Positions 8,255 to 17,358 of a stretch of 64,000 nucleotides of DNA are shown here, in pieces; within the stretch, counting starts at the first letter, position 1; each line of letters opens with the position of its first letter. The notes under the pieces are model-generated. The model was not told the DNA's origin. It searched no databases and saw nothing but the letters and a program-made list of their open reading frames with translations. Position numbers and translations under genes: made by a program. Origin of the DNA: Sphingopyxis macrogoltabida (GTDB lineage Bacteria; Pseudomonadota; Alphaproteobacteria; Sphingomonadales; Sphingomonadaceae); NCBI RefSeq assembly GCF_001314325.1, contig NZ_CP009429.1:2170501-2234500 (forward strand). The letters are read 5' to 3'.

Positions 8255-10242
8255 AAATCGATCCCGTCACCGGGATCGAGCGAGGCATTTCGCGCCGCGC
8301 GCGACAGGCGGCGATCGGCAGCGGCGCGGGCGCGGGCTGCGTCGCCCTGTGCGTCGTCGTCGGCATAGTCGAACTCGCCCTGCACAGGACGGCTTGGCGG
8401 CGCGACATCTTCATGTTCCGGAAGCTGGGGTTCCTGCCGGATCCCGCTATTCGCAGTGTCGCTCTCGCTGTCGTGCTCCTTCGCTTCAGGCGCGGGCAGC
8501 GCGAGACGAGCCGGAGCGGGCGCAGCTTCTTCTCTCCGCGCCCAGTCATGAGGCTTCATCGGTCCGGCCTTCCGATCGGGCGGCGCAATGATCCGAGCAC
8601 GAAACCGGGCGTCGAGAAAATATCGCGCCTTCCTCGCCCGGATCGGCGCAAGACCCGCGACCATCACGATCTCGTCGTCGGGCGAAAGCTGCATCACCTC
8701 GCCGGGCGTGAGCAATGCGCGGGCCGTCTCGGTACGCGATATCATCAGGTGACCGAGCCAGGGCGAGAGCCGGTGACCGGCATAATTCTTCATCGCTCGC
8801 TGTTCGGTGGCGGTTCCGAGTGCGTCGGATATGCGCTTGGCGGTGCGCTCGTCGTTCGTCGCGAAACTGACGCGGACATGGCAATTGTCGAGGATCGCGT
8901 TGTTCTGGCCATAAGCCTTCTCGATCTGGTTAAGCGACTGCGCAATCAGGAAAGCCTTGATGCCGTATCCGGCCATGAAGGCCAGCGCGCTTTCGAAGAA
9001 ATCGAGCCGCCCGAGCGCCGGGAATTCGTCGAGCATCAGCAATAGCCGGCGCGGCCGCGCCGCGGGGTTGAGCTCCTCGGTAAGGCGCCTTCCGATCTGG
9101 TTGAGGATGAGGCGGATCAGCGGCTTGGTTCGACTGATGTCTCCCGGCGGTACGACGAGATAGAGCGAGACCGGGACATCATCCTCCATGAGGTCGGCGA
9201 TCCGCCATTCGGACGATCCGGTGACGGCCGCGATGACCGGATCGCGGTAGAGGCCGAGAAAGGACATGGCGGTCGAGAGCACGCCCGACCGCTCATTCTC
9301 GCTCTTGTTGAGCAACTCCTGTGCCGCTGCAGCCACCACCGGGTGAACCGATGTACCGAGGTGCTTCGTCGTCTTCATGCGCCGCAGCGTCGTCTCGATC
9401 GGGCGGCGCGGGTCCGACAAGAAAGCGGCGACGCCCGCGAGCGTCTTGTCCTCTTCGGCATAAAGGACATGAAGGATCGCACCGACGAGGAGTGCGTGGC
9501 TCGTCTTTTCCCAATGGTTTCTTTTTTCGAGGCTGCCCTCGGGATCGACGAGCACATCGGCGACATTCTGCACATCGCGCACCTCCCACTCGCCGCGGCG
9601 GACCTCGAAGAGCGGATTATAGGCGGCCGACGCCTTGTTGGTCGGATCGAAGAGCAGCACGCGGCCATGCTTCGCCCGAAAGCCTGCCGTGAGCTCCCAA
9701 TTCTCGCCCTTGATGTCGTGGACGATGCAGCTGCCGGGCCATGTCAGCAGCGTCGGGATGACGAGGCCGACGCCCTTCCCCGACCGCGTCGGCGCGAAAC
9801 AGAGCAGGTGCTCGGCGCCATTGTGCCGCAGATAGCGTTTCCCGAGCCGCCCGATGATCACCCCGTCCTCGCCGAGCATGCCGGCGGAGCGAATTTCGCG
9901 GTCGCTAGCCCAGCGCGCCGAGCCATAAGTCTCGGCGCGGCGGCGCTCGCGGGCGCGCCAGATCGACATGAAGATCGCGACGATGATCGACAGAAATCCG
10001 CCCGAGGCGGCGATAGCCGCGCCGCGATAGAAGACCGGCGGCGCATAGGCATCGAAGGCGAACCACCACCAGAAGAAAGCCGGCGGCGGATAGACGGGAT
10101 AGCCCGATAGGCGGAACCAGGGATCGCCGAGCGCCGCCTGGTAGCCAAGCTCCCATGCCGTCCACTGCGTCGCGGTCCATACCGTGCCAATTACGATCAG
10201 GAAGATGACGGTGATTTGTCCCCAGAGGATGCGGTCGTTCAT
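8251..10242 (-). CDS. traG: Conjugal transfer coupling protein TraG (VirD4-like)
   Basis: A 663-residue type IV coupling protein that hands the relaxase-DNA complex to the Trb channel. Two N-terminal membrane helices (about residues 7-30 and 70-95) precede the ATPase domain. Walker A is APTRSGKGVG near residues 148-157 and Walker B LLLMLDEFPALGRLD near 397-411. The C-terminal ~100 residues are proline/charge rich and probably disordered. It starts 18 bases after the relaxase stop and overlaps copG by four bases. Confidence 0.95.
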   Translation of the reverse strand: MNDRILWGQITVIFLIVIGTVWTATQWTAWELGYQAALGDPWFRLSGYPVYPPPAFFWWWFAFDAYAPPVFYRGAAIAASGGFLSIIVAIFMSIWRARERRRAETYGSARWASDREIRSAGMLGEDGVIIGRLGKRYLRHNGAEHLLCFAPTRSGKGVGLVIPTLLTWPGSCIVHDIKGENWELTAGFRAKHGRVLLFDPTNKASAAYNPLFEVRRGEWEVRDVQNVADVLVDPEGSLEKRNHWEKTSHALLVGAILHVLYAEEDKTLAGVAAFLSDPRRPIETTLRRMKTTKHLGTSVHPVVAAAAQELLNKSENERSGVLSTAMSFLGLYRDPVIAAVTGSSEWRIADLMEDDVPVSLYLVVPPGDISRTKPLIRLILNQIGRRLTEELNPAARPRRLLLMLDEFPALGRLDFFESALAFMAGYGIKAFLIAQSLNQIEKAYGQNNAILDNCHVRVSFATNDERTAKRISDALGTATEQRAMKNYAGHRLSPWLGHLMISRTETARALLTPGEVMQLSPDDEIVMVAGLAPIRARKARYFLDARFRARIIAPPDRKAGPMKPHDWARREEAAPAPARLALPAPEAKEHDSESDTANSGIRQEPQLPEHEDVAPPSRPVQGEFDYADDDAQGDAARARAAADRRLSRAARNASLDPGDGIDL

Positions 10243-10260
10243 GGGCTTTCTCCTGTCCGG

Positions 10261-12003
10261 TCAGATGCCGATCCCGCGGCCGCGGCCGAGTGACCAGTCG
10301 ATGCCGCCGGTCGCTGTGGCGGTTCCGCTGATATGCTTGCCGAGGTGCGGCTCGAGCGCCGGTCGCCAGGGCACGAGCTGGAAGCCGAGCCCGTCGTCGA
10401 TCATCGCGAAGCGTCCCGAGGCGAGCTGCACGCGCTCGCGGTAGATGCCGCTCACATGCTCGCCCGGTGCCGATGGCCGATGCTCGAGGCCGGTCCGCGC
10501 CGCGATCGCGCCAACGGCCGCGTCCACCTCGCTGCGGCGGAGTGTCTCGATCCGCTCCCGGGATGACCGGCGCTCCATGCCGCGCGGCAACAATTCCTCG
10601 CGCTCGAGAAAGGCGGTGCGCGCCTTCATCGCATCCCGGACCTCGCGGCCGAACCCTTGCGAGCGCATCGACCGGTCGGGCGCGGCAAGCTGCCGATCGA
10701 GCCAGGTCGCGCCGCGGGCCTCCACCTGCTCGCCGAGCGGGAGGTCCGAGCGAACCGCGAGCGAGATGTGGCGGGCGCCGTCGCGGCCGTCCCAGTGCCT
10801 CAGCTCGACGATTGAGCCAGGCTTTGCGTCGCCAGTCCACTCGAGGTCTGGAAAGCGGATATGGTGGGTTCGGCCATCCACCCCGTCGACGATCGCATAG
10901 GCGGAGCCCGCGAGTTCGTCGTCGAGCCCGCGTGCGACGAGGCGGCCGATGACTGCCCGTTCGCCCTGTTCGCCGATTGCCAGGGCCGAAGGATCGAATG
11001 CGATCCCGCGCGCCGACATCTCGCGGTGCATGGTCTTGATGATATCGCCGCGTTCCCCGATGGCGCGAAGCCTCCCCTCGGCCGCCGGATCGATGAGATA
11101 TTGGGCGGGGCCGACCCGGGATACGAGCCCCAGCGCTTCGAGCTTCGCGACGCGCCCCAACAGGTGCCGGTTGGCTCCCGCCTCGCGCCCCGCGATCGGA
11201 CGGAGGTCGACGATTTCATTCTCGCGCGACCGGCGCGCGAGTTCGGCATCGAGGCTGGTCCAGCGCTCGGCCTCGACTTCGCGGCGCAGGGCCGCATCAA
11301 CCTGAAGCTCGCTCCTGGGGCCAAGCTCCAAAGTCGCGATCTCGGACGCGCGGCCGCGCACACCCTCTGCCATATAGCCCCGGTCGATAACGAGATCGGT
11401 GCCGTCTGCGGCGGCGCCGCGCACCAGGACATGGATGTGCGGATTGTCGGTATTCCAATGATCGACCGCGACCCAGTCGAGGCGCGTCTCGAGATCAACC
11501 TCAAGCTGGCGCATCAGGTCGCGCGTGTAGCCGCGCAGGTCGCCAAGCTCGGCCGCATCCTCAGGACTGACAATGAAACGGAAGTGGTGACGATCGCCGC
11601 CGCAGCGCTCAGCGAAGGCTCCGCGATCGGCCTCATCGCCGGCGGCATCGAACATTGAGGCGTCGCGTCCGTCGCGGGTCACGCCGTCGCGTTCGAGATA
11701 GGCCATGTGACGTCCGAGCGGAGCGGCGCGAAACCCCGCCCCGCGATGCCGGACGATCCGCGCCATCACGGTGACACGGCGCATCGCCGCGCCGCGCCGG
11801 ATGACCGCAAGCGCCCGGCGGCCGCGCCCATGACGGCCGGTCCCGCCGCGCGAAGGCCCGGCGCGCCGGAGCCGCGTAGCGCCGGAACGCGCGGCCGCAC
11901 GCCGCACCTCCGCCGCGAGCCGCTTGCCGCGACCGGCGGAACCCGCCCCCGCGTCTCTCCCCCTTCCCGGCCTGACCCGGAAATCATGGTCGTCATCACT
12001 CAT
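10261..12003 (-). CDS. rlxS: Relaxase RlxS (mobilisation nuclease with DUF3363)
   Basis: A 580-residue relaxase that nicks oriT and pilots the transferred strand. The N-terminal ~100 residues are very basic. The HUH-type metal-binding motif is visible as HWNTDNPHIHVLVRG near residues 180-195, and HHFRFIVSPEDA lies shortly before. The C-terminal half is the DUF3363 region typical of Tn4371-family relaxases. I chose the ATG at 12003 (MSDDDHDFRVRPGRGRD); the longer reading from 12108 adds 35 residues lacking family-like sequence. It is first in the rlxS-traG-copG operon. Confidence 0.92.
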   Translation of the reverse strand: MSDDDHDFRVRPGRGRDAGAGSAGRGKRLAAEVRRAAARSGATRLRRAGPSRGGTGRHGRGRRALAVIRRGAAMRRVTVMARIVRHRGAGFRAAPLGRHMAYLERDGVTRDGRDASMFDAAGDEADRGAFAERCGGDRHHFRFIVSPEDAAELGDLRGYTRDLMRQLEVDLETRLDWVAVDHWNTDNPHIHVLVRGAAADGTDLVIDRGYMAEGVRGRASEIATLELGPRSELQVDAALRREVEAERWTSLDAELARRSRENEIVDLRPIAGREAGANRHLLGRVAKLEALGLVSRVGPAQYLIDPAAEGRLRAIGERGDIIKTMHREMSARGIAFDPSALAIGEQGERAVIGRLVARGLDDELAGSAYAIVDGVDGRTHHIRFPDLEWTGDAKPGSIVELRHWDGRDGARHISLAVRSDLPLGEQVEARGATWLDRQLAAPDRSMRSQGFGREVRDAMKARTAFLEREELLPRGMERRSSRERIETLRRSEVDAAVGAIAARTGLEHRPSAPGEHVSGIYRERVQLASGRFAMIDDGLGFQLVPWRPALEPHLGKHISGTATATGGIDWSLGRGRGIGI

Positions 12004-12038
12004 CGGCTGATGCCAGACGGCAAGCCATTGAAAGAAAA

Positions 12039-12079
12039 GGCATACCCCGCCTGCGAAATGGCACGGCAGGCTGTGTGCC
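12039..12079. promoter_or_regulatory. Imperfect inverted repeat upstream of relaxase, candidate oriT/operator
   Basis: In the 222 bases between the relaxase and the lytic transglycosylase gene, GGCA...GCCTGC at 12039-12054 pairs with GCAGGC...TGCC at 12066-12079, leaving an 11-base loop. The stretch just downstream is comparatively A-rich. Relaxase genes of this family often sit next to their origin of transfer, so this is the best oriT candidate in the window. The nic site cannot be identified by eye, and an operator role is equally possible. Confidence 0.35.
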
Positions 12080-12225
12080 ATACGCAAAAGCCGCGGCAAA
12101 ACAACCACATACCGCCAGCGAGCTGGCCGGTCTTTTATCTTGCCCTGCCCCCTTCCCCTTCCCGACGAGCCAGAACAGCCGAGCCAACAGGTTCGGGCAA
12201 GGCATCGAAGCCGAGGCGCGACAGA

Positions 12226-12954
12226 TCATTGGTCGCGGCCGGAAAGCGGAACGAAGAGCGCCGCAGGCGCGCGAGGTGCCGCACGTCCCGCTGCATCGGC
12301 GCTGCGTCCGGATTGCAGCGGATCTGCACCGGGCTGCGCCGCCGCATCGTGGCCGGAGCGTTCGGCGAACAGCGAAGCACTGCGCCAGGACGGTGCCGTC
12401 GGTGTTGGCGCGGGGGCGAGCGAAGCGACGCCCGATGCGCCGATCGCCGGAGCAATCGCGGCAACATAAGCGATAGTCTCGGCGGGAAGCCGGCGCCGTC
12501 CCGCCGCATAGGCGTCGGCGCGGCCGGGACCCGCATTATAGGCGGCGAGCATGAGCGAGACGTCACCATATCGGTCCCACATCATGCGCAGATAGGCTGC
12601 ACCCGCATGGATGTTCGCGCGCGTATCGAAGGGGTCTGAGCCCAGCCCATATCGCGCAGTCAGCATGGCCCAGGTCGCGGGCATGATTTGCATCAATCCC
12701 ATCGCCCCCGCGTGCGAAACGGCGCGCGATCGGCCGCGGCTTTCGACATGCATGACGCGCCATATCCATGCCTCGGGAATGGCGAACCGCTGCGAAGCCT
12801 CGCTCACATGCGGTGCATAAGGATGAGCGGCAGGCGCGCCGGCAGCCTGCTCACGGGCCGCCGCCGGACCGGCAGGCAGCGCCGCGAGCGCCAGCAAGGC
12901 GGCGGCGGCGATGCGCATGGCGCGGAAGCGCGCCGAGCGAGCCGAAGGCCGCAT
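12226..12954 (-). CDS. Lytic transglycosylase (VirB1-like, SLT domain)
   Basis: A 242-residue secreted murein hydrolase that locally opens peptidoglycan for the secretion channel. A signal peptide occupies about residues 1-34 (hydrophobic core AAALLALAALPAGPAAA). The SLT domain follows with the catalytic glutamate in HVESRGRS, then AMGLMQIMP, ANIHAGAAYLRMMWDRYGD and LAAYNAGPGR, all hallmarks of goose-lysozyme-like transglycosylases. The last ~80 residues are low-complexity alanine/proline. It is four bases downstream of a DUF736 gene on the same strand. Confidence 0.93.
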   Translation of the reverse strand: MRPSARSARFRAMRIAAAALLALAALPAGPAAAREQAAGAPAAHPYAPHVSEASQRFAIPEAWIWRVMHVESRGRSRAVSHAGAMGLMQIMPATWAMLTARYGLGSDPFDTRANIHAGAAYLRMMWDRYGDVSLMLAAYNAGPGRADAYAAGRRRLPAETIAYVAAIAPAIGASGVASLAPAPTPTAPSWRSASLFAERSGHDAAAQPGADPLQSGRSADAAGRAAPRAPAALFVPLSGRDQ

Positions 12955-12957
12955 CGC

Positions 12958-13290
12958 TCAGCCCTTCGCCTGCGGTGCCGGGCGCGACCAGAGCAGATGA
13001 TATTCATCCTCGTTTCGCGCCGAGCGAATGAGGTTGGCGCGCAGCGGCGCCGGCAAGGCCGGGTCGTCGATCTGCAGCGCGATATAGGAACCGGCGCGTT
13101 CGCCGCTGCGATCCCAGCCCGCTCCGATCTCGACGCCATCGTCGGCCTCGACGAGCAGCACCCGCCAGCCCGGCGCGTTTTCCGCGTCGGACGGCGCAGC
13201 CGGAACGATCGCGATCTTCGCGTCGAGCAGGAGGGTCCGGATCGATCCCGCATAGCCGTCGCCTGCGGTCTGAAAGCTTCCGATCATCAT
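12958..13290 (-). CDS. DUF736 protein (copy 1)
   Basis: A 110-residue protein of the DUF736 family. It opens with IGSFQTAGDGYAGSIRTL and ends in a segment with DDPALPAPLRANL and the pattern EYHLLWSRP, both family signatures. DUF736 proteins are frequent on proteobacterial ICEs and plasmids next to transfer genes and have no established function. Its start overlaps the end of the traF gene. Two further DUF736 genes lie at 15749-16066 and 18121-18447. Confidence 0.88.
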   Translation of the reverse strand: MMIGSFQTAGDGYAGSIRTLLLDAKIAIVPAAPSDAENAPGWRVLLVEADDGVEIGAGWDRSGERAGSYIALQIDDPALPAPLRANLIRSARNEDEYHLLWSRPAPQAKG

Positions 13291-13877
13291 GATGTCTGTT
13301 CCTCGTCTGGCAGGTGGATGGAATGCCGCGCGCCGATCCGGCGCCAGCGAAGCGGCGCGCCGGAGGCGTCGCGGGTGAGAATGGGATGCGCGGTGCCGAT
13401 GACGGCGGATGCCGGAAGCGGCCCGAAATATCGGCCGTCGAGGCTGTCGGGAGACAGGCCGAGGACGAATAGCTCGCCACGCTCCAGCCGGCGGCAGCCG
13501 AGCCAGAGCGGCAGCGTTCGTCCCATGCGGTCGGCCGATCGCGCGCGCGCCGCAGGCGCGCCGTCGATCGTGACGAAGACGCCGCTCCGGCAGACGAGCG
13601 CGCCTTCAGTGGCGGCGACTTGCTTCAGGAGAGGCACGCCGCGCGGCAGATAGCCGCGCTTCGAAAGCCAGGCAGACAGCGGCGCGGGCGGCGCAAGGGC
13701 GACAAGATCGCCGCGCGCAGGCGTAGCACCGATTTCGATGGCGTAGAGCCCCACCGGCACGCTTGGGCTCGCGTTCCAGATGAGCCGCGGCTGCGGCGCG
13801 AGAATCGCGGCCGCGCCGAACAGCCCGCAAAAGAGCGCGCCGCAGGCCGCGGTCGTGCGGAGCCACCGCCGGTTCAC
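13287..13877 (-). CDS. traF: S26-family peptidase TraF-like
   Basis: A 196-residue protein of the signal-peptidase-I-like S26 family. After an N-terminal hydrophobic segment (residues about 8-30) comes the Ser-containing box NASPSVPVGLY, then the lysine box region YLPRGVPLLKQVAATEGA, and a C-terminal box GLSPDSLDGRYFG. In RP4, TraF processes and cyclises the TrbC pilin. I chose the GTG at 13877 because it overlaps the DUF2840 stop as GTGA; the upstream ATG at 14039 lies deep inside that gene. Confidence 0.9.
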   Translation of the reverse strand: MNRRWLRTTAACGALFCGLFGAAAILAPQPRLIWNASPSVPVGLYAIEIGATPARGDLVALAPPAPLSAWLSKRGYLPRGVPLLKQVAATEGALVCRSGVFVTIDGAPAARARSADRMGRTLPLWLGCRRLERGELFVLGLSPDSLDGRYFGPLPASAVIGTAHPILTRDASGAPLRWRRIGARHSIHLPDEEQTS

Positions 13878-14416
13878 AGCCGGGCCTCGTTGTGGCGGAG
13901 CCACGCGGCATGGCGTTCGGCCGAGTAGGAGCGGAACGGCAGCGCGGCGGCGAGCCGCTGCCCGATATGGCGCCAGTGATCGGGCGACACGTCGCACGCA
14001 TCGACGCCAGAGGCCTCGATCATGTCGATCTCTCGGCACACCGCCCGGATGGGTTCGAGGTTGGAAAGGCTGAGAAGAATTTCCCCTCCCGGTCGAACAG
14101 CCGGATGGGTACTAAAGGGCGCACCAGGTGCGACCGCCCTGACGATGGCAAGGCTCCAGAACACGCATCCGAGATCGTCCGCGGTGCAACCGATCAGCCC
14201 GAAAGTCGCACCCGGACGGAAGGACGCGATGCGCTTGTGCGGACCGCCGGACCGCTCGGCCGCAACCCGCCCGAAGCGGAGCTGCTGTTCGAGACGGCCC
14301 TCGATCCACGTCAGCTCGACGTCGGTCAGGCCACTTGCAGGGAGCCGAACGCCGACAGGCGGAGGGGCGGCCGCTTGCATGGGTGACGGCAAAGCCGAGG
14401 CCATTCGCGCGCGCAT
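13874..14416 (-). CDS. DUF2840 protein
   Basis: A 180-residue protein of the DUF2840 family, found almost only in conjugative elements of this type, next to the TraF-like peptidase. Recognisable segments are LTDVELTWIEGRLEQQLRFG, TFGLIGCTADDLGCVFW and WRHIGQRLAAALPF. Function unknown. The chosen start at 14416 overlaps the stop of the helix-turn-helix gene (TGATG); in-frame ATGs a few codons later are alternatives. The gene joins directly to traF by a four-base overlap. Confidence 0.82.
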   Translation of the reverse strand: MRARMASALPSPMQAAAPPPVGVRLPASGLTDVELTWIEGRLEQQLRFGRVAAERSGGPHKRIASFRPGATFGLIGCTADDLGCVFWSLAIVRAVAPGAPFSTHPAVRPGGEILLSLSNLEPIRAVCREIDMIEASGVDACDVSPDHWRHIGQRLAAALPFRSYSAERHAAWLRHNEARL

Positions 14417-14667
14417 CAGCGGCGACCCGGGCGCAGCGGCGAGATGTCGCCGACGCCGGGATCCGACGTCGATGTCTTGCGTCCGATCGCCGCCCAAGCG
14501 TCGAGATCGGCGATCGCATATACGACCCGGCCGCCAAGCTTGTGATAGCGCGGCCCGGTTCCGTAGCAGCGATGCTTCTCGAGCGTTGCCGCCGAGAGGC
14601 TCAAGTGGACGGCCGCCTCCGGCGTCCGGAGATAGCGGGCGACGACGGGCGTGGGACGATCGGACAA
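14416..14667 (-). CDS. Small helix-turn-helix DNA-binding protein (AlpA/excisionase-like)
   Basis: An 83-residue protein with a MerR/AlpA-like helix-turn-helix of the HTH_17 type: RYLRTPEAAVHLSLSAATLEKHRCYGTGPRYHKLGGRVVYAIADLDAWAA pattern over residues 11-60. Such proteins act as excisionases or activators on mobile elements. On related elements it commonly precedes replication-initiator (repA) and parA genes; here it is directly coupled to DUF2840 instead. Confidence 0.82.
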   Translation of the reverse strand: MSDRPTPVVARYLRTPEAAVHLSLSAATLEKHRCYGTGPRYHKLGGRVVYAIADLDAWAAIGRKTSTSDPGVGDISPLRPGRR

Positions 14668-14784
14668 TGGGGCCTCCTGTCAAGGACCGGAACCCGCTTC
14701 AGGGTTCAGGAACGAGGAGGCGTTCTTGGGAAATCACGCGAAGGATTCGGAACGGACAAAGCGAAGGGCGTCGGAATGTCCCGA

Positions 14785-15565
14785 TCAGGCTGCGCCGAGC
14801 AGCGCGTTGAACCCGCCGTCGCGCATGGCAACGGCGGCGCGCTGCCAGCGCGCGATGCGGCGGCGTTCGCTCGAAGCGTCCCATTCGGCGGCGGAATAGT
14901 GGCGCGCCTCGGCGAGCAGCAGCGCCGCTGCCATGTCGCGGGCCGATGCGCCCTCGGCTATGGCGTCGAGAAGGCGAAGCCATTGCACCAGGCGCCAGTG
15001 CTCGGTCGCGCCCGGGACACTGTCCGGCGCGGGACGAGCGCCACCCGTATCGAGAAGTTCACGGTGCAGCGCCATGATCAGCGAGGCACGGAGGCCGGCC
15101 TGCCCATCGGCGGGTGTGAGATACGCCAGCCGCTCGTTCGCGCGGCAGCGCCGGATCAGCAGACGATAGCGCCGTCCCCCGGCGAGCAGGACGACATGCC
15201 AGTCGCGGTACGAAAGCAACTCGGCGGCAATCTCGGGTCCGTCGACGATCTGGGCGAGGCGCAGCGCGGCAAAGCCCTTGGGCGCCGGGCGCGCGATCGT
15301 GACGAAGGCGCAGGTCTGCGGCCGCCACAGGGCGGGTGCGGCCGCGGCCGGAAGATCAGGATCGAAGGCGAAAGACCAACCCCCAGCGGCTGGCGAGCCG
15401 CCGAAAGAGCCGCGGGCGGTCGGCGCCCGGCGCCGCCGCGGCGGCGGCATAGCCGCTGCGATAGGCGGGGCTTCGGCGCAGGAATTCCTGCGCGAAGTCC
15501 GCGCGATCATATCGCTCGAATATTTTCGGAAAATATGGCGACTGCCATCCGACTGCCTGATCCAT
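14785..15565 (-). pseudogene. DUF6499/DUF2285 regulatory protein split by a frameshift
   Basis: The N-terminal piece reads from the ATG at 15565 (MDQAVGWQSPYFPKIF, ribosome site GGAGG just upstream) through the DUF6499 motif YDRADFAQEFLRRSPAYR and stops at 15356. The DUF2285 part (QTCAFVTIARPAPKGF ... HWRLVQWLRLLDAI) continues to 14785 in another frame. Removing one base from the five-C run at 15380-15384 joins them as SRWGWSFAFDPDLPA, matching the usual single-gene layout. It is therefore a one-base insertion, a sequencing error or, less likely, programmed slippage. The family is a putative transcriptional regulator of mobile elements. Confidence 0.75.
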
Positions 15566-15748
15566 TCGCACCTCCGACCCGTTTGAGGAGAATAAACCGC
15601 CGCTTTCAGCCAATATTGCCCCGCCCATGGCGGCGTGGTACCGGCGCATACATCATGGACTTAGCGCAAAAATATCCGAGCTACGCACGCTAAAGCCCTC
15701 AAATTGGATATAACATCGCCCGGCCGAGACCGGGCGATGGGCGCCGCA

Positions 15749-16066
15749 TCAATTGTCGTTGCGGCGATTCTGACGGCTCCAGACCAGGTCATATTCGCCC
15801 TCGTCGCCAGCGAAGAGCTGCGCGAAGATCGGGGCGATGAAGCTCGGGTCGTCGAGCTTGACCGAAAGATAGGGACGCTTGTCCTGGCTCGTCTTCGACC
15901 AGGCTGCGCCGACCTCGGCATCGCCGACGAATACGCGGTGGCTCGGGGCGTTGCCGCTGTGGTTCTGCTCGGGGGTGATACGGACCGCTTGGGCCTGCAC
16001 CGAAAGGGTGACGATCTCGCCCTGATATTCACCCGAGACGAGTTTGAAGCTGCCGATCTTGCTCAT
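15749..16066 (-). CDS. DUF736 protein (copy 2)
   Basis: A 105-residue DUF736 protein beginning MSKIGSFKLVSGEYQGEI, with internal DAEVGAAWSKTSQDKRPYLSV and the C-terminal signature EYDLVWSR followed by a short basic tail. I chose the ATG at 16066, which matches family starts, over the ATG at 16132. It is on the same strand as the rest of the region, with 183 bases to the DUF6499 gene downstream. Function unknown. Confidence 0.9.
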   Translation of the reverse strand: MSKIGSFKLVSGEYQGEIVTLSVQAQAVRITPEQNHSGNAPSHRVFVGDAEVGAAWSKTSQDKRPYLSVKLDDPSFIAPIFAQLFAGDEGEYDLVWSRQNRRNDN

Positions 16067-16347
16067 GACGATGTCCTTTGCTGCATGTCGGGCCGCACCA
16101 GCGCGGCCTCGATGCGCATCGACAGCCGGCACGGGAGCGCGCCGCAGCCGCCAGGCCCGGAGCGAAGCGGAGGACGGCGGGCCGAGGCTTTCTTGGCTCG
16201 CGAGGAACGGCGGAACGCCGGGGGAAGAAAGTCGCAGGCCCGCGGTTGCGGCCAGCGATCCAGCGTCAGCGGCTTGCCGGCAGATGGCGCAGATCGGAGG
16301 CCGGGCTGGTGCGAGATGCTGCGAGGCTTCGACGCGAGATCAGTCTT

Positions 16348-16815
16348 TCAACCGACCCGGTTGAGGAAGGAGTTCGGGCTCAAGCTGTGCCGAGCGCTCC
16401 GTCGCACGGGGGGATTCCTCTCGGCTGTCCCGAGCCCCCGCCAGGCTGCAACGGCCGCCGCGAGAGCGCCTGCAATTCCGAGCGCCTCAAGCGTATATCC
16501 TCCGCCGATCGCGAGCCCGGCCAGCCCCTTCGCGGCCTGATAACCGGCAAAACCGGCGGGGCCGGAAAATGCCGCCGCGACGATCGCGCGATAAAAGGGC
16601 GGCAGGACAGCGCAAAGTGCCCGTCCGGCAACGAGGATGAGAACTCCGACCAGCAATCCTGCCGCGATCGATGCCGGATAGCCGAAGTCGCGGCCGATGA
16701 GGTAAATCGAGATGCCGACGCCGGCGTAAAGCGGAAGCGCCACCGCAGCCAGGCGAAACATCAGCACGGCGATATAGATGGCGGCCGCGGCGCCGAGGAT
16801 GATGATGAAGGTCAC
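16348..16815 (-). CDS. Unknown polytopic membrane protein
   Basis: A 155-residue protein with four or five hydrophobic helices over residues 2-120 and a polar basic tail. The GTG at 16815 is the likely start because a perfect AGGAGG lies seven bases upstream; the reading from 16917 would bury this site in the coding region. No family recognised. It lies among accessory genes of the element (DUF736 copies) and shares their strand. Confidence 0.7.
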   Translation of the reverse strand: MTFIIILGAAAAIYIAVLMFRLAAVALPLYAGVGISIYLIGRDFGYPASIAAGLLVGVLILVAGRALCAVLPPFYRAIVAAAFSGPAGFAGYQAAKGLAGLAIGGGYTLEALGIAGALAAAVAAWRGLGTAERNPPVRRSARHSLSPNSFLNRVG

Positions 16816-16941
16816 GGGCGTCCTCCTGTCGGACGCGCTCTCCACCACCACCGCAGCGCAATCTGCCTCGCGGGCATAGCGAAATCGCCCCGAAGGTGAA
16901 ACCGGAACCGGGTCCACCCTGGAGCGAAATCCCGCGCGATA

Positions 16942-17106
16942 TCAGCGGTTGAACGGGTCATATTCGCAGACGATGCAAGCGGGGTCGCCGTCGAACTCGT
17001 CGAGCGGCATGACCGAATATCCAGCCGATGTTTCAACGAGGACGATGATCGTCATCATCGTGCGGGCGAGATTCCAGCCAAGCGATTGGGCGGTTGAAAG
17101 CGGCAT
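16942..17106 (-). CDS. Small hypothetical protein of the element
   Basis: A 54-residue product starting MPLSTAQSLGWNLARTMMTI and ending PACIVCEYDPFNR. A ribosome site AGGAGC precedes the ATG at 17106. It has one short hydrophobic segment and a C-terminal acidic tail with two cysteines. The 252 bases before it up to vapC contain no further gene. Function unknown; the call rests on the good ribosome site and on codon-like composition. Confidence 0.55.
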   Translation of the reverse strand: MPLSTAQSLGWNLARTMMTIIVLVETSAGYSVMPLDEFDGDPACIVCEYDPFNR

Positions 17107-17358
17107 ATCGAGGCTCCTGTCGGGGAGCGGGACCATCCCGCTCGACAGTCGCCCCGCCGGACGGGGACAGGCCGCAATCACCGCAGCGAAGCGAAGGCCC
17201 AAGCGCAGCGCCGGGACCCCTTGCGGGTTGATTGAAGGAGGCCGGTCCTCGGCCCAGGGATCAGCGGCTATTCGAGAGCGGGTGGGGCCGCTTCCGGGCC
17301 GGAGACATGGCGCTGATCGAGCGTCGGTTTGCAGGATTACGCGTCGATGACGGAAATC

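Noticed and set aside
10959..10972. GTTC repeats inside the relaxase gene as a LexA box.
   Set aside because: Spacer of five bases and internal to coding sequence.
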